Shown piece after piece: positions 1-7,036 of a DNA stretch of 24,420 nucleotides. The notes beneath the pieces are model-generated. The model was not told the origin of the DNA. It was given only the letters and a program-made list of their open reading frames with translations, and searched no databases. The DNA lies in the NCBI RefSeq assembly GCF_009725235.1, contig NZ_WJFC01000199.1:1-24420 (forward strand), read 5' to 3'. The stretch comes from Scytonema sp. UIC 10036. GTDB taxonomy: Bacteria; Cyanobacteriota; Cyanobacteriia; Cyanobacteriales; Nostocaceae. The position numbers and the translations under genes are program-made. How positions within the stretch are numbered: the stretch's first letter is position 1; every line of letters starts with the position of its first letter.

Positions 1-97
1 ACTGACCAATTTTTCTTCCAAGCTTCTTCTAAAAGCCCCTTGACAACTGCCTTGCAGCCTTAACTTGTGACAAATGATCATATATAGATTCTCTGAT

Positions 98-769
98 TCA
101 CTTTTTTACGCGAGCCAGTGCATCTTCAGCCGCTGCCTTTTCAGCATCTTTCTTGCTGCGTCCTTTACCTTCTCCATACACGCGATTGTTTACAAGTACT
201 TTGGCTGTGAATTCAGGAGCGTGGGGAGAACCACCAGCTTGGACTGTGACATATTTGGGAGGCGTTTGAGTTATGTTACGCTGTACCCATTCTTGAAACT
301 TGTTCTTTGAATCTACGCTAGAACGAGATTCAACAATTTTTTGTGGTACAGAATCAAATAGTGGTTCTATGATAGTACGAACTGCTTCTGCATCTGAACC
401 ATTGTCTAGGTAGTAGGCAGCTATGACGGCTTCAAAGGTGCTGCTTAGCAAATTGGGATTGTGGTAACCACCTTCTAGAATCGCTCCTTTGCCCAACCGC
501 ATTCTTAAGTCTAAGCCAACTTCTATGGCAAACTTTGCCAGTTGCTTTTCATCGACAAGTGCTGAACGTCGCCGAGTGAGTTCGTCTTCTTCTTTGTCGG
601 GATGACGGCGATGGAGATATTCCGCACTTAAAAAAGTTAACAAAGCATCGCCTAGAAATTCTAGGCGTTCGTTGTGTTCTCCTGCATCTGGGTTTTCATG
701 GACATAGGAACGATGAGTGAGGGCACGACGCAAGAGTTTTTCATTTCGGAATGTCAACAGTTTGTGCAT
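98..769 (-). CDS. rnc: Ribonuclease III
   Basis: Double-stranded-RNA-specific endoribonuclease of 223 aa, acting in the cytoplasm on rRNA precursors and structured RNAs. The N-terminal RNase III domain (about residues 5-130) has the signature NERLEFLGDA at 33-42, giving acidic residues E34, E37 and D41, and the final catalytic Glu at E113 in the motif STFEA. A double-stranded RNA-binding domain follows (about 150-220), ending in the typical Lys/Ala-rich GRSKKDAEKAAAEDAL. Length is normal for the family. Position 110 is Ser where most RNase III proteins have a metal-binding Asp three residues before the last Glu; this may be a trait of a cyanobacterial subfamily, since cyanobacteria often carry more than one RNase III. 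No upstream in-frame ATG exists before a stop, so the start is reasonably fixed. The gene stands alone; the neighbouring NYN gene is on the same strand but about 450 bp away. Confidence 0.95.
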   Translation of the reverse strand: MHKLLTFRNEKLLRRALTHRSYVHENPDAGEHNERLEFLGDALLTFLSAEYLHRRHPDKEEDELTRRRSALVDEKQLAKFAIEVGLDLRMRLGKGAILEGGYHNPNLLSSTFEAVIAAYYLDNGSDAEAVRTIIEPLFDSVPQKIVESRSSVDSKNKFQEWVQRNITQTPPKYVTVQAGGSPHAPEFTAKVLVNNRVYGEGKGRSKKDAEKAAAEDALARVKK

Positions 770-840
770 TGGTTGTGTGTTGGATTTTCGGATGTGTTTT
801 GTGTGTTATGGCAATCCTATTTGAATTATGAAAATTTTAA

Positions 841-874
841 CGAACCGCAGAGGCGCTGAGGGCGCTGAGGGAGG
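841..874. repeat. Short GC-rich direct repeat upstream of rnc
   Basis: Two consecutive copies of a GGCGCTGAGG-like decamer lie just upstream of the RNase III gene, following CGAACCGCAGA. Similar CGCAGAGGCGC-type strings are widespread between genes in filamentous cyanobacteria. I see no coding function. Confidence 0.5.
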
Positions 875-962
875 AAAGAGGGGATTTCAAAAATTAAACT
901 GGGTTCCTATTACAGGATAGGTATCAATACTACGTAGGTTTTGGTAAAAACTCAAATTGAAC

Positions 963-1038
963 GTAGGTTGGGTTGAGGAACGAAACCCAACATTTATCAG
1001 CATTTGTTGGGTTTCGCACAAGGGTTTACCCAACCTAC
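963..1038. repeat. Interspersed inverted repeat (GTAGGTTGGGT family)
   Basis: A hairpin-forming element with two nested perfect stems. The outer stem pairs GTAGGTTGGGT (963-973) with ACCCAACCTAC (1028-1038). The inner stem pairs CGAAACCCAACA (981-992) with TGTTGGGTTTCG (1005-1016). Weak flanking symmetry (CAATACT at 925-931 and AGTATTG at 1056-1062) extends it. GTAGGTTGGGTT...CCCAACCTAC strings are common interspersed repeats in cyanobacterial genomes. It makes up much of the 770-1218 gap, which otherwise holds no gene I can support. Confidence 0.75.
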
Positions 1039-1140
1039 AATTTCCTTATCCGAGCAGTATTGGGATAGGTATTTGCCTTAGAAGTTTAGTAATTCGCTAG
1101 CTATATACATCAGAAATTTTAGGTGACTCTGTCAAAGGCA

Positions 1141-1169
1141 AAACCCAGTTTATCAAAGTAACTGGGTTT
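1141..1169. terminator. Hairpin after the NYN gene, possible terminator
   Basis: A perfect 10-bp stem (AAACCCAGTT, 1141-1150, pairing with AACTGGGTTT, 1160-1169) encloses a 9-nt loop. It lies about 50 bp past the stop of the minus-strand NYN gene, so it could end that transcript. There is no long T-run in the minus direction, and it could equally be another interspersed repeat. Confidence 0.4.
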
Positions 1170-1218
1170 CTAGGATTAAGAGAATTTTTAGAGCCAAGAA
1201 GATTCAAACCGCTCTATG

Positions 1219-1956
1219 TTACTCTATTAAAAATAGATTCTGCTCGCGCATTCGGATTTTACCATCCTTTTCAACTGCTTCAATAAACTTACTAAAGCTA
1301 GAAAATTTTCCTCCATCTGGTTTACAAATGCAAGCAACTCCTTTATATTTTGGTAATAGTTGACGCATTGCGTTGTCGATTGTACTTAATTTTGTTTGCT
1401 TACCTTGACTTGATACAGTTTTAACGGCTTTAATCAAACAATTTACTGCTTCAGTATACTGAATGTGGGATTCATTAGAATTTTCTAAATGGTGAACATT
1501 TACTATCTGAGGTAATTTGTCTACAAAATAAGTCTCATCAGCAGCATCCATTAATTTCTTTTTCACATTACCTTTATGAGCAAAAATGATAATTTTTTTG
1601 CCTTTTTCTTTTAAAAATTTAAGGGGATTGACAAAATCTCCATCTCCTGAAACTAAGATAATTACATCTGAAGATTGCTGGTGGTAAATATCGTCAATTA
1701 AATCTGATTTAAGTTGATTGTCAGCGCTATTCTTTACAACACAGGTGATATCATCGCAATAGAACCCAATGTTTTGTAGCTGCCTCATTGCAACCGCTTG
1801 GTTTTCAAACATTGAGTTACAGTAAGCTTTTTTGCGAATCACGCTCCCTTGAGTTTTACCAAAATCTAACAAGTTGACTGCTTGCTCTGAACTTAAAGAC
1901 ACATTTTGGGTATCCCAATAAATACCAACTAGAGTCTGCTGGTGAGATTTTTTCAT
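1219..1956 (-). CDS. NYN (LabA/DUF88-type) domain protein with C-terminal LOTUS/OST-HTH-like domain
   Basis: Putative RNase or RNA-binding protein of 245 aa from the chosen start. The N-terminal NYN/PIN-like fold (about 8-140) shows the first-strand motif IYWDTQNV with D15 and N18, further acidic residues around D79-D89, and the hallmark VSGDGDF (102-108) followed by a basic KEKGKKI strand. Residues about 165-245 resemble an OST-HTH/LOTUS domain (helical segment, then KGVACICKPDGGKFSSFSKF and a terminal strand), a frequent partner of NYN domains in bacteria. The open frame extends to 2040, but the extra 28 residues (Cys/Phe/Arg-rich) look non-conserved and the motif lies at the usual distance from Met at 1956, so I prefer that start; 2010 and 2040 are alternatives. 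None has a strong Shine-Dalgarno. Substrate unknown. Confidence 0.8.
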   Translation of the reverse strand: MKKSHQQTLVGIYWDTQNVSLSSEQAVNLLDFGKTQGSVIRKKAYCNSMFENQAVAMRQLQNIGFYCDDITCVVKNSADNQLKSDLIDDIYHQQSSDVIILVSGDGDFVNPLKFLKEKGKKIIIFAHKGNVKKKLMDAADETYFVDKLPQIVNVHHLENSNESHIQYTEAVNCLIKAVKTVSSQGKQTKLSTIDNAMRQLLPKYKGVACICKPDGGKFSSFSKFIEAVEKDGKIRMREQNLFLIE

Positions 1957-2021
1957 TTTTTTGAGGAAAATTTCAGTAAACGGTCTCAACAGCCTCACGA
2001 AATTACTCATAAAACAACAGT

Positions 2022-2040
2022 ATGACCTTGTAAAGGTCAT
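2022..2040. promoter_or_regulatory. Palindrome upstream of the NYN gene
   Basis: ATGACCTT-GTA-AAGGTCAT is a perfect 8-bp inverted repeat with a 3-nt centre. It lies 66 bp upstream of the preferred NYN start and covers the most upstream alternative ATG. Position and symmetry would suit an operator or a 5'-leader hairpin. The role is inferred only from symmetry. Confidence 0.35.
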
Positions 2041-2098
2041 TTATTATCAATGAGATTCCAAAGTACAAGTCTCGCTTTGCCAACACTCATTTGATTCG

Positions 2099-2291
2099 GG
2101 TCTCAGATGTATCCTCTCATCCATCCTGACTAGTGCCAGATTATCCAGCTGGGTGTACATTCAGCCAAATACCTAACGTAGTTTTATCTTGTGGATATAC
2201 TAGTTAGCAATAGTTAAAAATTAGACTGAATGTCCAGCCAACGGGGTAACCTGACATTAGCCAGGATGGTTGGTAGGATACACCTGAGACC
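2099..2291. repeat. 193-bp element with 66-bp imperfect inverted arms
   Basis: The left arm (2099-2164, starting GGTCTCAG and ending ACATTCAG) and the right arm (2226-2291, starting CTGAATGT and ending CTGAGACC) are inverted copies. Aligned without any gap they match at 53 of 66 positions, around a 61-bp AT-rich centre. The outer 8 bp and the innermost 8 bp pair perfectly. No target-site duplication is obvious at the ends and no credible reading frame lies inside. It could be a MITE-like element, a structured non-coding RNA, or a relic of a larger inverted repeat. Its gapless long arms set it apart from the short palindromic repeats elsewhere in the window. Confidence 0.7.
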
Positions 2292-2438
2292 TAACAAAAC
2301 CAACATTTCACGTGTCAGTGATAAGCCTTGTTTGGCTGCATATTTTTACACTATTCCCAAGTTATATTTTTTGTCAATGGGGTTATTCAAATTATTTTTT
2401 ACAGATTTAAGGCGATTCTTGAGAAAGATTTTACCTCT

Positions 2439-2466
2439 GTAGGGGCGCAAGGCATTGCGCCCCTAC
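2439..2466. repeat. Palindromic repeat GTAGGGGCGCAA, copy 1
   Basis: A perfect 12-bp stem (GTAGGGGCGCAA, 2439-2450, with TTGCGCCCCTAC, 2455-2466) encloses a GGCA loop and is followed by GATG. A related copy lies at 9083-9111. This is a familiar interspersed palindrome in cyanobacteria. Confidence 0.75.
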
Positions 2467-2626
2467 GATGGGTTACGGCTTTGCCGATAATTTATCTTTT
2501 AGAAATCTCCTAATTTCATAAACAGTCTGGTGAGGGCAGATAGAACTATGGAAACCTTACGAAGGAGAGTTATTCTTGTCCAATTAAACTTTTGTTTTTG
2601 GGCTGGTGCCTATAAATATTTAATCT

Positions 2627-2674
2627 GAGGCGGAGCCTCTGGATCTGCGTTCCCTGGCGGAGCCTGGGAACGAG
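2627..2674. repeat. Palindromic repeat (GAGGCGGAGCCTC / GTTCCC-GGGAAC), copy 1
   Basis: Two adjoining palindromes, GAGGCGGAGCCTC (2627-2639) and GTTCCCTGGCGG-AGCCTGGGAAC (2649-2671), end exactly where the sigma-like gene's GTG start begins. The same modules recur at 19932-20024. In this copy the repeat supplies the bases where a ribosome-binding site would be expected, so the downstream gene's leader has been rewritten by the repeat. Confidence 0.75.
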
Positions 2675-3483
2675 TGGAGGGATTGATAACCACCATATCT
2701 TCTGAAAATCAGTTAAACTCAAGCTGTTCGAGTGCTTGTTTCTTAGAATTATACGCAAAACAAGCACGGCAGTTGCGGGGAAAAATTGCTGTGGATGAAC
2801 AACTGCAAAATCTAATTTATGAAGTTTGCCGTCATGCAGATTTAACTGCGAAACGGCAAAAAGCTCTCAATCGGCTGCTCGTAAAACTACAGCAACTACC
2901 TGGTATTTATAAGTCTACTCACCAAGACTATCCTCAAGCTTTAAATGATACTTGGCAATGGGTTAGTCGCAGTATCTGTGATTTTCAGCCACGTCGTACT
3001 TCCGTGCAACAAAGCTTGGTTAGTTGGATTAATGGCTACCTGAAGTGGAGAATTGTGGATTTGTATGTTAAGGATAATCAAAATGTTACCAGTTTAAATA
3101 AACCAATACGGAATGATGAAGGAGACCAAATGACTTTGCTGGATTTCCTGCCCGATCCCCAGTTTACAAGTCTTTCTTTAGACTTATTAGACATTAAAAT
3201 TCTTCAGGTGCAGGCAGGGGAGCGCCAGCGTCTCGGTCAACAAATCAAGCTACATATTACACAAGATACTCTAGGAACACTCTGTGCGTGTCATCCGCGA
3301 AAACACCCAGAATGTCACTGTCAGTTATTAGCAAAGCGTTTGCTATTGCAAGAACCTCCTGAAAAAATTTCTGACATTGCCAGAGAGTTTAATGTGAACA
3401 ACCAAACCCTTTATTCACATTGGAAGCAAAAGTGCCTTCCTTTATTAGCAGATATTGGACGAAATTGTGGGTATAATCCATGA
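2674..3483 (+). CDS. Sigma-70 family (ECF-like) protein with Cys-rich insert
   Basis: Putative transcription initiation factor of 269 aa from a GTG start. Residues about 86-135 (from YPQALNDTWQWV to SWINGYLKWRIVDLY) resemble sigma region 2, including the core-binding helix. Residues 230-255 (KISDIAREFNVNNQTLYSHW) form a region-4-like helix-turn-helix. Between them sits C204-A-C206-H...C214-H-C216, a CxCH-x6-CxC cluster that could bind a metal or sense redox. The gene leads a tight operon: its TGA overlaps the DUF1822 ATG by 4 bp. The start is uncertain. In frame there is a stop at 2626-2628, then no start codon until GTG 2674, which directly follows a repeat, with TTG 2683 as the alternative. 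Sigma-like gene plus DUF1822 plus CHAT is a layout I associate with cyanobacteria. Promoter specificity is unknown, and it may not act as a true sigma factor. Confidence 0.75.
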   Translation: MEGLITTISSENQLNSSCSSACFLELYAKQARQLRGKIAVDEQLQNLIYEVCRHADLTAKRQKALNRLLVKLQQLPGIYKSTHQDYPQALNDTWQWVSRSICDFQPRRTSVQQSLVSWINGYLKWRIVDLYVKDNQNVTSLNKPIRNDEGDQMTLLDFLPDPQFTSLSLDLLDIKILQVQAGERQRLGQQIKLHITQDTLGTLCACHPRKHPECHCQLLAKRLLLQEPPEKISDIAREFNVNNQTLYSHWKQKCLPLLADIGRNCGYNP

Positions 3484-4415
3484 CTAGTATAGAATTAGAA
3501 CCGATTGGTGTTCCTCTCGGTAAAGATGCTCATCGTTGGGCTGAGATGTTTGCCTCAGAACAAGCTACACCTCAAAAGGGCAGACAAGTCTATCTTAATA
3601 CTTTAGCTGTGTGTGCTGTTCACAGTTATTTAAAATGGTTGATGGTTGAAACCGATCTCAGAAGTGGCGATAGTTGGGAACCGGGTGTGCGGGCAATTTT
3701 TAATGTCGCGGATTTGGTTGTGCCTAATGTAGGAAAATTGGAGTGCCGTCCGGTGCTACCAGGTGCGGTTGCTTTTGAGTTACCAATGGAAGTTACTCAA
3801 AATAGATTTGGTTATGTGGCAGTTCAATTTAACAGTCAGTTGGATTCCGTAGAATTACTGGGATTTATTAGTGCCATAATCGCTGATGAATCGCGTGAAA
3901 TAGTCCAACTGTCGGAACTACAGCCTTTAGATACTCTCATTGAGACTATTTACGCTGTCCACAGCAACGAAGTTGTCAGTTCTAGAATGACATCAGAACA
4001 GTTTTTCATCAACTTGCGTCAGTGGTTTGAGGGAATTTTTCACCAAGACTGGCAGCCTGCTGAATGGGCGCTTGCAGGTAACTTTAGGAACATAAGTCGT
4101 GTAACAAACTGTGTGAGTCGGAGTAAAGAAATTTATTTGCTCGATCGCCCGTTACTACTTTTTGTGGAAGTTACACCTCAAGAGGCTGACTCGGTTGATA
4201 TTCGCATACGTCTTTATCCAGGTAAGAATGGAATTTATTTGCCAGAAAATGTACAGCTAGTTTTGTTTGATGAAGTAGGAAATGCTTGTATGGAAGCACA
4301 ATCTAAAAAAACTGACACTTGGATGCAATTGGAGTTTAGTTGCCAACAAAGTGAGATGTTTAGTGTCAAAGTGGTGTTAGAAGGGACAAGTTTGACTGAA
4401 AAGTTTATTGTCTGA
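3480..4415 (+). CDS. DUF1822 family protein
   Basis: A 311-aa soluble-looking protein of the cyanobacterial DUF1822 family, whose function is not known. Family-type features are the N-terminal HRWAEMFASEQATP stretch, the RQVYLNTLAVCAVHSYLKWL helix (about 40-59), and the C-terminal beta-rich half with LYPGKNGIYLPENVQLVLFDE. No signal peptide or membrane segment is visible. Its ATG overlaps the sigma-like gene's stop (ATGA), pointing to translational coupling, and the CHAT gene starts 23 bp after its stop. The constant pairing of this family with CHAT proteins suggests it is a partner, substrate or regulator of the CHAT protease, which is an inference from context. Confidence 0.85.
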   Translation: MTSIELEPIGVPLGKDAHRWAEMFASEQATPQKGRQVYLNTLAVCAVHSYLKWLMVETDLRSGDSWEPGVRAIFNVADLVVPNVGKLECRPVLPGAVAFELPMEVTQNRFGYVAVQFNSQLDSVELLGFISAIIADESREIVQLSELQPLDTLIETIYAVHSNEVVSSRMTSEQFFINLRQWFEGIFHQDWQPAEWALAGNFRNISRVTNCVSRSKEIYLLDRPLLLFVEVTPQEADSVDIRIRLYPGKNGIYLPENVQLVLFDEVGNACMEAQSKKTDTWMQLEFSCQQSEMFSVKVVLEGTSLTEKFIV

Positions 4416-4425
4416 GCATCAAATA

Positions 4426-4438
4426 ACAGGATACCTGT
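4426..4438 (+). promoter_or_regulatory. Small palindrome directly before the CHAT start codon
   Basis: ACAGG-ATA-CCTGT is a perfect 5-bp inverted repeat that ends at the base before ATG 4439. Its left arm includes the only Shine-Dalgarno-like bases (CAGGA), so a hairpin here would mask the ribosome-binding site and could tune the dose of the protease. The stem is short and the role is speculative. Confidence 0.3.
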
Positions 4439-6610
4439 ATGGGCATTGTCAAGATTAAAATCAGGCGAACATCAGAAGAGGGATTTCTAGTTATTCTGAC
4501 GGCAACAAATCGTGAATATGAAACTGAGGGTTTTCTTTTACCACTTCCACCGGAATTAGAAACTTCTTTTACTCAATGGCAATCTGCTTATCGTCAAATT
4601 GAAGATGTCAGATCTTGCATTGCTCCAGCACCAGGTTTGCGTTTAACACCAAAGAGTGTGACGGTTCATTCTAACTTGGAATATACTCAAGCACTAAAAA
4701 CCAACTTAAATGAGTGGTTGAATTCGGGGGATAGTAAATGGCAGCCGATTCGGGATGGCTTGATTGCGATCGCACAACAATTGCATTCCTCTGGTGAAGA
4801 AATTCGGGTGATTCTGGATGCTAAAGATATTAACTTGCGGCGTCTCCCTTGGCAAGAGTGGAGTTTATTTGAACAACACTATCCTCAAGCGGAAATTGCC
4901 TTAAGTGCGCCTAAAACAACAGATCGCAAGAGCGTTGCACGTCCCAACACTTCTAAAGTCAGAATCTTAGTGGCTGTGGGAAGAAGTGACGGGATTAATA
5001 CCACCGATGACATAGAAGTTGTTCGCCGCTTGGAGGAACTTGGGGCTGAAGTTGTTTGTTTGATGCAACCGAATCTCAAAAATTTGTGTGAAGCCCTTTG
5101 GGACGAACAGGGCTATCACATCTTCATTTTTACCGGACATAGTGGGAGTCGAAAAGATGGACAAATTGGTTGGATAGAAGTTAATGACCAAGAAAGTTTA
5201 AGTATTGAGGAATTTAAGGAAGCATTAAAAGAAGCGATCGCCAAAGGATTGCAATTGGCAATTTTCAACTCTTGCGATGGTTTGGGCTTAGCCAACCAAC
5301 TTGCTGAGTTACATTTGCCACAAAGCGTTGTGATGCGGGAACCCGTCCCCGATCCCGTAGCTGTGGAGTTTTTGAAACACTTTTTCCAAGAGTTTACTCG
5401 CAATAAATCTTTATTTGCTTCGGTATTGAAAGCTCGCAAACGTTTGGAACATTTTAAGTCCCGTTATCCTGGTGCAATTTGGTTACCCACAATTTGCATT
5501 GCTTCTAATGTAGAACCTCTGACTTGGCATTCTTTGAGTGGAAATTATCCTCAACCCCCAGTTTCAAAGCTGACAACTGCTAAATTTCAACCACATCTAC
5601 CAGTTCTTAAAAGTCAAAAAGCAGCTGTATTGGCTGGGGTGATGGGATTGTGTCTTGGTTTTGCAATGGCAATCCCTGCTACTATTGTTCTCAACCAGCG
5701 ATCGGAATCAGCACAACAGCCCACACAATCTAACATCAAATCCATCACCGTTCCGGCGGGAACTTGGCTGTATGGTGGAAGCACAACTTGGGCACCCATT
5801 CGTGGTTTGGTAGATAAGAAAATTAAACAAGAATTGCCTAAATTTAACTTGACTTACACTCAACATCCTACTTTACCACCCGGTTCGGGTACTGGTATTA
5901 AGATGTTATTAGATGGTCAAATTTCTTTTGCTCAGTCTTCCAGACCGATTCTAGATAAAGAATACGAACTGGCGGCTGCGAGGGGTGTCAAACTCAAGCA
6001 GGTTCCTGTGGGAATCGATGCGATTGCGATCGCAGTTCACCCCAGTTTAAAAATTGAAGGTTTAACTGTAGAACAACTTAAAGGGATTTATACAGGTAGA
6101 ATAACTAACTGGACTCAGATAGGCGGTCCTAATATAAAAATAACACCGATCTCTCGCCCATTAAACAGTGGAACTAGTGAATTTTTCAAAGAAAATATTT
6201 TAGAAAACCAAGGTTTTGCTTCCAATATTGTCTTTATTCCTACCACCACTCAAGCGCTCAATAAAGTGGGCAATTTTCCAGAAGAGGGGGCTATTTATTA
6301 TGCTTCCGCTTCTGAAATTATCAAGCAGTGTACTGTGAAAACATTACCCGTCAGCCGTCACAGAGGAAGTGCTTTAATTTCTCCAGAAGTAGGTAATTCT
6401 GAACCTAGAGATAAGTGTCAGAAACAACAGAATAAGCTGAACCTTGAGGTTTTGCAAAATGGGGAATATCCATTGACTCGCCGCCTATTTGTTATTATTA
6501 AACAAAACGGTCAAGTGGATGAACAAGCGGGAGAAGCTTACGCTAGTTTATTGTTAACAAGAGAAGGGCAAAAATTAACCGAGGAAGCTGAGTTTATTCC
6601 CATGCGATAG
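4439..6610 (+). CDS. CHAT-domain protease fused via a membrane helix to a PstS-like binding domain
   Basis: A 723-aa predicted membrane protein. Residues 1-370 hold the CHAT-type module: a conserved LRRLPWQEW segment, the catalytic His motif FTGHSGS (H234) and the catalytic Cys motif FNSCDG (C279), spaced as expected for caspase-like CHAT peptidases. One hydrophobic helix follows (395-418, beginning AAVLAGVMGLCLGF), preceded by Lys residues, predicting the protease in the cytoplasm and the C-terminus outside. Residues 435-723 resemble a PBP_like_2/PstS phosphate-binding domain: YGGSTTWAPI (445-454), GSGTGIKMLLDG (482-493) and R573-PLN-SGT (577-579), like the Arg and SGT phosphate ligands of PstS. 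There is no pst transporter nearby, so a sensing role is likelier than transport. Last gene of the sigma-like/DUF1822/CHAT operon. The ligand and proteolytic target are unknown. Confidence 0.85.
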   Translation: MGIVKIKIRRTSEEGFLVILTATNREYETEGFLLPLPPELETSFTQWQSAYRQIEDVRSCIAPAPGLRLTPKSVTVHSNLEYTQALKTNLNEWLNSGDSKWQPIRDGLIAIAQQLHSSGEEIRVILDAKDINLRRLPWQEWSLFEQHYPQAEIALSAPKTTDRKSVARPNTSKVRILVAVGRSDGINTTDDIEVVRRLEELGAEVVCLMQPNLKNLCEALWDEQGYHIFIFTGHSGSRKDGQIGWIEVNDQESLSIEEFKEALKEAIAKGLQLAIFNSCDGLGLANQLAELHLPQSVVMREPVPDPVAVEFLKHFFQEFTRNKSLFASVLKARKRLEHFKSRYPGAIWLPTICIASNVEPLTWHSLSGNYPQPPVSKLTTAKFQPHLPVLKSQKAAVLAGVMGLCLGFAMAIPATIVLNQRSESAQQPTQSNIKSITVPAGTWLYGGSTTWAPIRGLVDKKIKQELPKFNLTYTQHPTLPPGSGTGIKMLLDGQISFAQSSRPILDKEYELAAARGVKLKQVPVGIDAIAIAVHPSLKIEGLTVEQLKGIYTGRITNWTQIGGPNIKITPISRPLNSGTSEFFKENILENQGFASNIVFIPTTTQALNKVGNFPEEGAIYYASASEIIKQCTVKTLPVSRHRGSALISPEVGNSEPRDKCQKQQNKLNLEVLQNGEYPLTRRLFVIIKQNGQVDEQAGEAYASLLLTREGQKLTEEAEFIPMR

Positions 6611-6663
6611 TGGCGCTATTTGATAGCTCATACTAAATACGTTTCCATAATCCTTCTTAGCCC

Positions 6664-6713
6664 TAGTGATTGGAAATCACGGCTACACAAACGAAGTCCG
6701 CCTACGCGGACTA
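6664..6713. repeat. Interspersed repeat with AGTCCGC-GCGGACT palindrome
   Basis: GTGATT-GGA-AATCAC (6666-6680) is followed by AGTCCGC-CTAC-GCGGACT (6695-6712). This combination with GGCTACACAAACGAAG between the stems is a widespread intergenic repeat in filamentous cyanobacteria. It lies just beyond the CHAT operon and could act as a 3' hairpin for it. Confidence 0.6.
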
Positions 6714-6913
6714 AATTATAAAGGGGGTATGAGACGCGGATTTGGTATCATATCTTGCACCCGTAGCCTTACTGCAAAAATCAAAGCCCAAAAAGCTGAT
6801 TACTTCGTAGGTAGGGCTATGCCGCACACCCCTTTATTGAGAAACTCTGCGATGGCTGGTTGGCGAAGGGCGATCGCTTTCTCTGCCGGAAAGTGTTGCC
6901 ATCAAGAATGGCT

Positions 6914-7036
6914 TTCCTTCTGCGTCCCCAACTGACGCGCCCTGCGCTCAATAAGTTCTGACCTTGAAACGCCTGCGTCTTTGGCACCCACCATCAAACG
7001 TTCAATGGCGAAAATACTGGAATTAGACTGGTAGTT
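6914..7036 (-). pseudogene. Possible remnant of a small gene
   Basis: On the minus strand a frame of about 40 codons reads through IFAIERLMVGAKDAG and SRSELIERRARQLG before a TGA. This has the charged, helical look of a small DNA-binding or antitoxin-type protein, but there is no ATG ahead of that stretch and a stop lies just upstream, so it is probably a decayed fragment. I cannot name the family. Confidence 0.25.

Noticed and set aside
2230..2442. 70-aa open frame downstream of the inverted-arm element
   Set aside because: It begins inside the right arm of the inverted repeat and ends in a palindromic repeat, with no recognisable motif or ribosome-binding site.
5116..5439. 107-aa minus-strand frame within the CHAT gene
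   Set aside because: It lies antisense to the His/Cys protease core, whose motifs are clear on the plus strand.
4439..6610. Reading the CHAT fusion as a PstS phosphate transporter component
   Set aside because: The domain is tethered to a protease and no pstCAB-type genes are present, so a sensor role fits better than transport.
6666..6935. 89-aa open frame after the CHAT gene
   Set aside because: Its N-terminal part is the translated interspersed repeat, and the rest overlaps a better-looking remnant on the other strand.
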